Shown here one piece after another: positions 19,459-26,294 of a stretch of DNA of 64,000 nucleotides (its first letter is position 1; every line of letters starts with the position of its first letter). The translations under genes were made by a program, and so were the position numbers. The notes under the pieces were generated by a model, which made no database searches, was not told the origin of the DNA, and saw only the letters and a list, made by a program, of their open reading frames with translations. Origin of the DNA: Dyella sp. C11 (GTDB taxonomy: Bacteria; Pseudomonadota; Gammaproteobacteria; Xanthomonadales; Rhodanobacteraceae); the NCBI RefSeq assembly GCF_003121485.1, contig NZ_QAVX01000001.1, positions 372,001-436,000 on the forward strand, in the 5' to 3' direction.

Positions 19459-19731
19459 TCAGCGCGCTGCGTGACGCGTCTGGTGCAGCACCACGAACTC
19501 GCCGTCGATGACTTCGGGCACATGGGCGCGACGACCCGCAGGCGACATGGCGCCCCGCTTGCGCGACCATTGGCGCAGTGCGAACACCACGGCGCCGCCC
19601 ACCAGCAGCACGCTGGCCACCACAAGACCGAACACCATCAGCACGCCGACCACGGCCAGCCCCACGAGCAACGACAGGGCGCGGACCAGCGGGTGACGGG
19701 AACGACGCGGCAGGGGCAGCGAAAAACGCAT
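19459..19731 (-). CDS. small two-helix membrane protein of unknown function
   Basis: 90 residues. A basic N-terminus (MRFSLPLPRRSRHPLVRAL) is followed by a long hydrophobic stretch that can hold two helices (LLVGLAVVGVLMVFGLV and ASVLLVGGAVVFAL), then an Arg/Lys-rich turn and a soluble tail PEVIDGEFVVL. No known domain is recognised. It lies divergently from the Rieske gene, 78 bases apart. Coding bias and a coherent topology support a real gene. Confidence 0.6.
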   Translation of the reverse strand: MRFSLPLPRRSRHPLVRALSLLVGLAVVGVLMVFGLVVASVLLVGGAVVFALRQWSRKRGAMSPAGRRAHVPEVIDGEFVVLHQTRHAAR

Positions 19732-19809
19732 GTGTTAAAAATCCGTGTGGTAAAATCAACGACTTACGTGAGTAACGATGGGGCCTTACGGCCAAAGAGG
19801 CAAGTGCCT

Positions 19810-20154
19810 ATGGACACAGCAACACCCGACCAGGCGCTCTGCCGACTGGAAGACATTCCCAACGGCGGCGCCATTGCCGTGGATGCCGTACTGCGCGACG
19901 GCGAAGAAAGCGTCATCGTGCTGCGTCGCGATGACGCGGTGCGCGCCTACCTCAATATCTGCCCGCACGCCGGTCGTCGACTGGACTGGGCGCCGGGCAA
20001 ATTCCTGGTGAAGGACAGCCTGATCGTTTGCGCCGCGCACGGTGCGGCATTCCAGGACATGGATGGCTTGTGTGTCGGCGGACCCTGCCGCGGCGAGCAC
20101 CTGCGCGCCGTCGGCGTGCGCGTGACCGATGGCGAAGTCTGGCTCGACGACTGA
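19810..20154 (+). CDS. small Rieske [2Fe-2S] ferredoxin-like protein
   Basis: 114 residues, a bare Rieske domain. The two cluster motifs are CPHAG (Cys-x-His) and CAAHG (Cys-x2-His), 16-17 residues apart in between. Such small proteins act as electron carriers for oxygenases or resemble NirD; no partner oxygenase is adjacent. The ATG at 19810 gives the conserved domain alone and has GAGG nine bases upstream; the frame is open further upstream but without similarity. A strong hairpin follows. Confidence 0.88.
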   Translation: MDTATPDQALCRLEDIPNGGAIAVDAVLRDGEESVIVLRRDDAVRAYLNICPHAGRRLDWAPGKFLVKDSLIVCAAHGAAFQDMDGLCVGGPCRGEHLRAVGVRVTDGEVWLDD

Positions 20155-20175
20155 ACCGATGCGGGGCGGCCAACG

Positions 20176-20210
20176 CAAGACGGCCCGGGCAACCCCGGGC
20201 CGTCTTGTTT
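20176..20210 (+). terminator. terminator hairpin between the Rieske gene and gfcD
   Basis: AAGACGGCCCGGG-CAAC-CCCGGGCCGTCTT is a perfect 13-bp stem with a 4-base loop followed by GTTT. It lies 21 bases after the Rieske stop and touches the stop codon of the convergent yjbH-like gene. Confidence 0.8.
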
Positions 20211-22341
20211 ACTCGACGATCTTGTCGAGATTGTTGTTGAAGTTGTCCAGGTCGCGATCGCTGGTGAGCGAGTACAGCGTGTAGCGCTTGTTCAACGACG
20301 CGCCGCCGTCGCGGATCAGTGGATCCCACACGAAGGCCGCGCGCGTCATGGTGGAGCGCGGCAGCATCAGGTCGAACGGGATCGAAATGTAGATGCCCTT
20401 GTCGAAGCTGCCTTCGCCGAACTGTTGTGCGGAAACATTCGTCTTCGTCGCATACGCACCCATGCGCACGCCATTGGTGAATTCACGTGACACGTCCACG
20501 GTGGCGCCCCAGTCGCCTGCCAGGTAACGGCCCGCGCTGATCGCCACGGTCACGTCCTTGTAGCCCATGTTGAAGTAGCCCGTGACGTGCCCCGTTACCA
20601 CGTGATAGCCGCGGAACGAGAAATCCTGGTCGTAGCCGCGCTGCTTCACCCAGTTCACGTCCGTACCGATCGCCCAGCGCTCACCGAACGGCCGATACAA
20701 CACTTCGCCACCGACGCCGCCGAACATGCTTTCGAGCATGCCGCCGTACGCCATGCCGTAGAGGTCCTGTCCCAACTGACGCGTCTGGGTCAGCTGGAAA
20801 ATGGGCATGGTGATGGTGGAACTGGTGACGTACTTGCGCACGTCGGTACGCACGCGGGGCAGGTCGCTCGGCGCGTCGTAGGTGAACTTGTCGTAGTTGT
20901 CGACCAGGTCGGCCGCCAGCACGCCGCTCCACCACAGGTTCGGGGTGAAGTGCACATCGACGTTGTAGATGGCCGAAATCTGGTACAGCAGGAACGCGTT
21001 CGGGCCGCCCAGGTTCTGGCCGTAGGTCAGCGCGAACGACTGATCCACCCGCTTGATCGGCGCGGTGTACAGCACTTCCTCGTTGCGCGGCGTGGGTGCG
21101 TTCTGTTCCACGCCGCGACGGAAATCCGAGAGATCGATGTCGTGATCGATCAGTTCCTCGAAACGCGGACGATGCACGCTGGTTTCGGCCGTGGTCAGGC
21201 CTTCCTGCTGCGCTGCCACGGTGAACCAGTCCACGCCCTGGCCCAGATGGTTGTCGAGCACGCGCGATGCACGGCCCACGGCCTTCGCATCATAGAGATA
21301 GCGCTGCTGTTCGCCCGTCACCACCACTTCGCTGCCGCGACGGGTGATGCTGGACACCTGGATGCCTGCGTTGTCGTGCAGCTCGCGCGCGACCGACGCC
21401 CAATCCACCTGCTCGGGCGCCTGACCCACCGTGCCTGCACTGCGTTGCGGCAGCGGTGGATCGAGCAGTTTCGTGGGGCCGGTGCCCTGCGCCACGTTGG
21501 CGTGCAGCGTCAGCCCGAACATCACGGTGTTGCCGCGCTCGTAACCCACGCTCAGGTCAAGGTTGTGGCTCGGGCGGAACACGGCGCCGACGTTGATCGG
21601 CGAGTTCTGCGGCTGATTGTTGTGCTGCGGCTCGTGCTTGTAATCGTTGCCGTCGTACTCGGCCTTCAGCACCAGCCAGTCCCAGGGCGTCTGGTAGCTC
21701 ACGCCACCGAACAGTGCCGCCGGGCCGCGGAAATACGTATTGCTGCTGAAACGGCCGGTGCCGTCGGTGGTCGGACGCACCTTGAACTTGTCGCTGATGA
21801 TCGAGAAGGGGTTGGTGATATCCCCGCGCGCGCCCACATAACCCCAGCCCATGCCCAGGCTGACGTCGAGCGGACCGAGGCGCTTGTTCATCACCACGTA
21901 TTCGCCCGAGAACAGGCCGGTGCCGCCAATATCACGCGCACCGACGCTGAGGTCAGGCAGATAGTGGCTTTCCGTCCACAGCCGCACCTTCACGTCGATC
22001 GATTTGTCTTTGTAGCTCTGCGAACCGCTGAGTGATTCAGGCCCGTAAAGGCGATTGCTCACGGCCGAGTAACGGAAGATACCTTCCAGCCACGGTAACG
22101 GTTGCAGCGAAACGTTGTAGCGATCGTACGGCTGCACATGGCTTGCGGTGAGCGCGATCTCGCCTTCGTCGGCCATGCGTGCGGTCGGCGTCTGCCACAG
22201 GCCGACACCACCGAAATCGCTTTGCGTCGGTGCGTTGTCCGCCCAGGCCGTGCCCATCAACAGGCAGCTCGCCAGCGACAGGGCACAGCCACAGCGTCGG
22301 CGCAGCACGCGACGGCTTTGTTTGCGGAGACGATGCGTCAT
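20209..22341 (-). CDS. gfcD: YjbH/GfcD-family outer-membrane exopolysaccharide protein
   Basis: 710 residues, matching the ~700 of YjbH/GfcD. A signal peptide (ALSLASCLLMGTAWA) is followed by the YjbH signature SDFGGVGLWQTPTARMADEG and long amphipathic beta strands ending in aromatic residues, as expected for a large barrel. The C-terminal part shows FDKGIYISIPFDLML, another family hallmark. Role in group-4 capsule/exopolysaccharide secretion is inferred from E. coli homologues. The start overlaps the gfcC-like stop by four bases (ATGA); it is the last gene of the leftward operon. Confidence 0.85.
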   Translation of the reverse strand: MTHRLRKQSRRVLRRRCGCALSLASCLLMGTAWADNAPTQSDFGGVGLWQTPTARMADEGEIALTASHVQPYDRYNVSLQPLPWLEGIFRYSAVSNRLYGPESLSGSQSYKDKSIDVKVRLWTESHYLPDLSVGARDIGGTGLFSGEYVVMNKRLGPLDVSLGMGWGYVGARGDITNPFSIISDKFKVRPTTDGTGRFSSNTYFRGPAALFGGVSYQTPWDWLVLKAEYDGNDYKHEPQHNNQPQNSPINVGAVFRPSHNLDLSVGYERGNTVMFGLTLHANVAQGTGPTKLLDPPLPQRSAGTVGQAPEQVDWASVARELHDNAGIQVSSITRRGSEVVVTGEQQRYLYDAKAVGRASRVLDNHLGQGVDWFTVAAQQEGLTTAETSVHRPRFEELIDHDIDLSDFRRGVEQNAPTPRNEEVLYTAPIKRVDQSFALTYGQNLGGPNAFLLYQISAIYNVDVHFTPNLWWSGVLAADLVDNYDKFTYDAPSDLPRVRTDVRKYVTSSTITMPIFQLTQTRQLGQDLYGMAYGGMLESMFGGVGGEVLYRPFGERWAIGTDVNWVKQRGYDQDFSFRGYHVVTGHVTGYFNMGYKDVTVAISAGRYLAGDWGATVDVSREFTNGVRMGAYATKTNVSAQQFGEGSFDKGIYISIPFDLMLPRSTMTRAAFVWDPLIRDGGASLNKRYTLYSLTSDRDLDNFNNNLDKIVE

Positions 22342-23123
22342 GGCTGTGCTTCCGGCCAGGCGATCGGCTGCGTCGCAAGGAAGTTGGCCAGCTCACGGTT
22401 GAGGTCAGGCGCCACGTTCTTGAGGCGATACTCGCTGATGGGCACGTAGACGACGGCGCCCGGCGCAAGCGAAAGCGGATGGCTGCGATTCCACGCGCCC
22501 ATGCCTTGCCGGAACACGCGGCCATCCGGCTGGATCACGAAGATCCAGTCGTTGTCCGCTTCCTTCAACAGGGGGCAGGCCTTGAGATAACGCATGGCAT
22601 CCTGCAAGGCGACATGCGGCAGCTCGCACGCCGCGGCCACGGCACCCACCACGCGAATCGTGGAGGGGCGCGTGGGGTAATAAAGCGCGTCGCCTTCGGC
22701 AACGGGCTTGTTTTCCGCGGGAGTGACTTCGAGCGCGCGAGGATCCAGTAACGCCACCTGGCGGCCGGTCACGGGCATGCGCTGTACCCATGACGCCATG
22801 CGGGCGGCCAGATCTGCCAGGCCATCATGTTCGTCCTTCAGGGCGTGCAGGCGCAGCTGGTTGAGATCGAACAATACGCCGGCCTTATCGCGCGACTGGG
22901 CGGCCTGCAATGCAGGGCGAAGCCACGCCGCGCCGGCCGTATAGGCGTCCCTATGCAAGGGTGACGAAAGAGCCGCCTGACTCAGCCTGGCGCCTGCCGG
23001 GATGTTCCTGGTGCCGCCTGCATTGACGGCGCCCCGTACATCGACCTGCGTGGCAACGCTCCCGGAAGAAACCCCCAGGGATGCCAGCAGGCCGAGGCAA
23101 AGCAACGCGCTGCGCAGCCTCAT
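22338..23123 (-). CDS. gfcC: GfcC/YjbG-family periplasmic capsule protein
   Basis: 261 residues with a signal peptide (ALLCLGLLASLGVSSGSVA). An early ubiquitin-like/SLBB-type segment, VDVRGAVNAGGTRNIPAGA, resembles GfcC domain D2/D3. The C-terminal region carries DWIFVIQPDGRVFRQGMGAW, then SLAPGAVVYVPI, which is also characteristic. GfcC is a periplasmic protein needed for assembly of some capsules. Both ends overlap neighbours by four bases, so translation is coupled. Confidence 0.83.
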   Translation of the reverse strand: MRLRSALLCLGLLASLGVSSGSVATQVDVRGAVNAGGTRNIPAGARLSQAALSSPLHRDAYTAGAAWLRPALQAAQSRDKAGVLFDLNQLRLHALKDEHDGLADLAARMASWVQRMPVTGRQVALLDPRALEVTPAENKPVAEGDALYYPTRPSTIRVVGAVAAACELPHVALQDAMRYLKACPLLKEADNDWIFVIQPDGRVFRQGMGAWNRSHPLSLAPGAVVYVPISEYRLKNVAPDLNRELANFLATQPIAWPEAQP

Positions 23124-23866
23124 GGGCTACCCCGGTAAGGACGAAGCTGCACAACGGTCAGCGTCAGGCCCGGCATGAGGTGTTGTTCGCTTTTCCAGAC
23201 GAAGCCGTCCTGCGGGTCCACCCAGTAACGGTTGGTGGCGTGGAATCCGGCCGCAGGCATGGCCATGTCTTCGGTGATCAGCGTCACGGCATGGCTGGTG
23301 CCGAGAATGTCGATGGTGGCGTTGCCCGATGCCGAAAGCTCGGCGTGCACGGGAATGCCGTAGCGGTATCCGGGAGACCAGTCGTCCTGGCGGTCATAAG
23401 CCGCATGCGAGTCGACATGGTTCAGGCCGGCGTCGAACGGATCGTTCGTGGAGACGATGCGGCTGGCATCGAGGTTTTCCGGCAGGCCGAACGTCTGCAC
23501 GACGCGCCCATGGTCCAGCACCACGAAGGCGCCGTCCTTGCCGTACCAATACTGGCGATGGCCATCGATGTTGCCGAGCACGAGGATCGCATCACCACCG
23601 TTCGTGGTGACGTGGATCTGCGCGTAGGGATTGGCCGCAACCTGCTCGGGCGTCGGATTCAACTTCGCGTGGCTTTGCCACTCCAGCTTGATCGTGTCGA
23701 TGGTGCCGCGCGTTGCCTGGGTGCAGCCACCCAGTAAAAAGACACACGCCCACAGCCATACCCCTGCGCCCCAACGCGATCGCCTTGTGTGGCTGGCGGC
23801 GTTGGCGTGGCGCACTTCGGCGGCCGGCTCCGCGTGAGCCGGTGGCGGGGTAGCCCCTGAACGCAC
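23120..23866 (-). CDS. gfcB: GfcB/YjbF-family lipoprotein
   Basis: 248 residues. An unusually long Arg/His-rich leader of about 30 residues precedes the lipoprotein signal VWLWACVFLLGGCTQ, so the true start might be further inside, but no better start with a ribosome site is seen. The YjbF fold follows: TIDTIKLEWQSH, then WYGKDGAFVVLDHGRVVQT and NRYWVDPQDGFVWKSEQ near the end. It sits between the Wza-like gene and the gfcC-like gene, overlapping the latter by four bases. Confidence 0.82.
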   Translation of the reverse strand: MRSGATPPPAHAEPAAEVRHANAASHTRRSRWGAGVWLWACVFLLGGCTQATRGTIDTIKLEWQSHAKLNPTPEQVAANPYAQIHVTTNGGDAILVLGNIDGHRQYWYGKDGAFVVLDHGRVVQTFGLPENLDASRIVSTNDPFDAGLNHVDSHAAYDRQDDWSPGYRYGIPVHAELSASGNATIDILGTSHAVTLITEDMAMPAAGFHATNRYWVDPQDGFVWKSEQHLMPGLTLTVVQLRPYRGSP

Positions 23867-23867
23867 G

Positions 23868-24971
23868 TCAGTTGTGGCCGAGGTTGTAGCTGGCGTCTGC
23901 CGCGCTGCTGATGATGCCGCTCAACGGCAGCAGCTGTGACAGGAAGCGGTTCCAGCGAGTTACGCCAGCAGGGCCCACAAACACCACGTCACCCGGCTTG
24001 ACCTTGAACTGATCCGCCAGCAGGAACGCGTCGGGCGAGCGCGCGTCGAGCTGATACACCGTGCCCTTGGCGTTTTCCAGGTTCTCGATGCCGCGAATCA
24101 CGTACACGGCCTTGCCCTTGGACGTCGACTGGTTGAGGCCACCCGCGCGCCCCAGCGCCTGCGTAAGCGTGAGGTCGGTGGTCTTGAACGGAAGCGCGGT
24201 CGGGCGATTCACTTCGCCGATCACGTACGCCTCGTGGCGATCGTTGTAGGGCAGGAACAGTCGATCGCCCGGCTTCAGGTACACGTCCTGGGCCATGGCC
24301 TTGCTGCTGTTCAGTGCATCGAGATCGATGTGGTAATCGTGGCCATCACGCGACAGCACCAAACCGGAAAGGTTTGCCTGCTCGGTGTTGATGACAGCCA
24401 CGCCAAGAGCCTGGGAAAGCGTAGTGGGAATGGCGGTGATGGGTTGCGGGTCGGTCTTGATGAAAGCGCCCTGCACAGTCACGCGCTGGCTGCCGTAACC
24501 GATCACATTCACGTCGACCTGCGGCTTTTCCACATATTTGGCCAGCTTGTCGCTGATGGCCTTGCGCAGTTCTTCGATCGTCAGGCCCGAGACCTTCAGT
24601 TCGCCCACATAGGGGTAAAACAGCGTGCCGTCTGAGCGCACCAGTCGACCGTTGGCCAACGTCTGCTGCTGCGGACCCGCTGGCGATGTCAGCTCGGGGT
24701 GATCCCACACCGTGATGTACAGCGTGTCTCCCGCGCCGATGCGGTAAGACTCGGGCTTGTACGCCAGCAACTCCGGCGCAATCGCAGCCGCATTCTCCGC
24801 TGCCCGATCCATGGCCAGCTGCTTGGGCGTAATGGGCACGATATCGACGCGGCTGCTTTCGTCGGCGCTTCGCATCATGTTGCTGGTGGACATGTGCTGG
24901 CCCGGCGCCCAGATGCATCCGTGCAGCAGGAGGGTCGCGGCGGCAAGCGCCACGGCAGTGCGTACGTTCAT
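23868..24971 (-). CDS. gfcE: Wza/GfcE-family outer-membrane polysaccharide export lipoprotein
   Basis: 367 residues. The lipobox LLLHGC lies at about 14-19. A poly-export (PES) domain around 75-185 begins YRIGAGDTLYITVWDHPEL and includes YPYVGELKVSGLTIEELR. Two SLBB repeats follow (VTVQGAFIKTD... and AYVIGEVNRPTALPFKTTD, cut here), then a C-terminal amphipathic helix ending in SYNLGHN, which in Wza forms the outer-membrane pore. It is one base from the gfcB-like gene. Confidence 0.92.
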   Translation of the reverse strand: MNVRTAVALAAATLLLHGCIWAPGQHMSTSNMMRSADESSRVDIVPITPKQLAMDRAAENAAAIAPELLAYKPESYRIGAGDTLYITVWDHPELTSPAGPQQQTLANGRLVRSDGTLFYPYVGELKVSGLTIEELRKAISDKLAKYVEKPQVDVNVIGYGSQRVTVQGAFIKTDPQPITAIPTTLSQALGVAVINTEQANLSGLVLSRDGHDYHIDLDALNSSKAMAQDVYLKPGDRLFLPYNDRHEAYVIGEVNRPTALPFKTTDLTLTQALGRAGGLNQSTSKGKAVYVIRGIENLENAKGTVYQLDARSPDAFLLADQFKVKPGDVVFVGPAGVTRWNRFLSQLLPLSGIISSAADASYNLGHN

Positions 24972-25053
24972 GACTTCGGATTCTTTGACTTACAGGCAGC
25001 AACCATCCGTGCCGGACGTGTCCAGCACGGATGGCTCGTGTACTGCGAAAGGG

Positions 25054-25407
25054 TTAGTGGGTGCCGGTCGTGCCGGTGGTGCCGCCGGTACCGCCGGTGC
25101 CACCCGTGCCACCACCGCCAGCGCCCGGCGGGGTGTTCTGGTTGCCATGGCTGTCACTGCCACCGCTCGCCACCGCAGCGGCGACTGCGGCAGCACCCAC
25201 CACGGCAGCGCCAATGGCCACTGCCGACATGCTGCCGACTGCAGCGCCGGAACCTGCGGCGGCACCAGACGCCGACGCGCCGGACGTGGCCGCGGGCTGA
25301 GCCGGAGCCGGCGTCGGAGCCGGCGACGAAACCGGCGTCGGAGCCGTCTGGGCAAAGGTCTGGCCAATCATGGCCGTCGTCAGGACAACAGCGAGCAATT
25401 TCTTCAC
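25054..25407 (-). CDS. gfcA: GfcA-like low-complexity membrane/secreted protein
   Basis: 117 residues from a GTG start with GGAG five bases upstream. It begins with a signal peptide (MKKLLAVVLTTAMIGQTFAQ), then a Pro/Ala-rich linker, a hydrophobic Gly/Ala/Val segment (SMSAVAIGAAVVGAAAVAAA), and a C-terminal Gly/Thr repeat (GTGGTGGTGG followed by TTGTTGTH). E. coli GfcA has the same plan: signal, hydrophobic segment and Thr/Gly tail. No catalytic residues are visible. As first gene of the leftward operon it is 82 bases before the Wza-like gene. The gfcA name rests on architecture and context, not on alignable sequence. Confidence 0.65.
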   Translation of the reverse strand: MKKLLAVVLTTAMIGQTFAQTAPTPVSSPAPTPAPAQPAATSGASASGAAAGSGAAVGSMSAVAIGAAVVGAAAVAAAVASGGSDSHGNQNTPPGAGGGGTGGTGGTGGTTGTTGTH

Positions 25408-25745
25408 GAGAACTCCATTCTGGTGGTAAACGGGCGCCATATAAGCACACCCTTGCCAGAAAATGAACGAACCGCTGGCCCCCTTGGCGGATCGCCCGTT
25501 CAGTGACGCGGATCAAAGTTGAGTTATGATTGTAAGCTGAATGCAAGACTTATGTTGGCATTTTGTGAGCAGCAGGTGATCGGTATGTGAGCGTTAAGCG
25601 ACGCCTCTCGTCAATCACCAAAAAGCAAGATCGGCATAAGGCGCGTTTTCTACAGGGGTCTGTTTCGTGGGGGTACTGCATGCGCTTTCGCGCGTGCCGG
25701 GCTTTTATGGGCAGTGGATAGTGCTTGCTTGAGTTGCTCGCTGCT
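25408..25745. other. divergent intergenic region between the two polysaccharide operons
   Basis: 338 bases with no convincing gene. It must hold the promoter of the leftward gfc-like operon and that of the rightward wzb-wzc operon. The section 25505-25700 is notably AT-richer than the flanks. A possible leftward -10 (TATATG, read on the minus strand near 25440) has only a weak -35. No FNR box, JUMPstart or ops element was found. Confidence 0.5.
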
Positions 25746-26189
25746 GTGTTCAAAAGGATCTTGATTGTCTGCGTGGGGAACATCTGCCGTAGTCCTACGG
25801 CTGAGTACCTGTTCCGTCATCACCTTGCATCGGCTGGTGTCTCCATTGAGAGCGCCGGCCTGGGCGCGCTTGTGGACAAGCCCATGGACCCGACGGCTCT
25901 TGAGGTGCTTGGGGATCACGGTGTTGATGGTGTTGCGCACCGTGCGCGCCAGATCAGCGCATCCATGCTTCGCGACGTCGACCTCGTGCTTGCCATGGAG
26001 CGAGAGCACGTCAATCGCATCGCACGCCTTGCGCCCGAAGCCAGCGGCAAGGTGATGCTGCTGGACCGCTGGAATCAGGGTGCAGACATTCCCGATCCCT
26101 ATCGGCAAAGCCGCGAAGCATTCGATCACGTCTACAGCCTTATAGATCGCGGTGTAAATGCGTGGCTGCCGTATTTGCGTGTGTCGTGA
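25746..26189 (+). CDS. wzb: low-molecular-weight protein-tyrosine phosphatase (Wzb-like)
   Basis: 147 residues from GTG 25746. The P-loop CVGNICRS (Cys9 to Ser16) is the catalytic signature, with nucleophile Cys9 and Arg15. The general acid lies in IPDPYRQS near the C-terminal third. Wzb-type enzymes dephosphorylate the tyrosine tail of the partner kinase Wzc, which follows 105 bases downstream. A TTG start seven codons earlier is possible. Confidence 0.92.
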   Translation: MFKRILIVCVGNICRSPTAEYLFRHHLASAGVSIESAGLGALVDKPMDPTALEVLGDHGVDGVAHRARQISASMLRDVDLVLAMEREHVNRIARLAPEASGKVMLLDRWNQGADIPDPYRQSREAFDHVYSLIDRGVNAWLPYLRVS

Positions 26190-26220
26190 TGTCGATTCCA
26201 GTGTAAGAAAACTCCTACGC

Positions 26221-26241
26221 ATGAGGGCGCTGATCCCTCAT
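26221..26241 (+). promoter_or_regulatory. hairpin in the wzb-wzc gap
   Basis: ATGAGGG-CGCTGAT-CCCTCAT is a perfect 7-7-7 hairpin, flanked on both sides by TACGCA as a direct repeat. It lies 53 bases before the kinase start. It could adjust wzc expression or protect the upstream mRNA; there is no T-run for termination. Confidence 0.35.
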
Positions 26242-26294
26242 ACGCAGCCAAACAAAATTCCTTCAACCTAGCTGACCTTTTTTGGACGTCCGGC

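Noticed and set aside
20587-22035. Rightward 482-codon frame opposite gfcD
   Set aside because: Antisense shadow without recognisable motifs.
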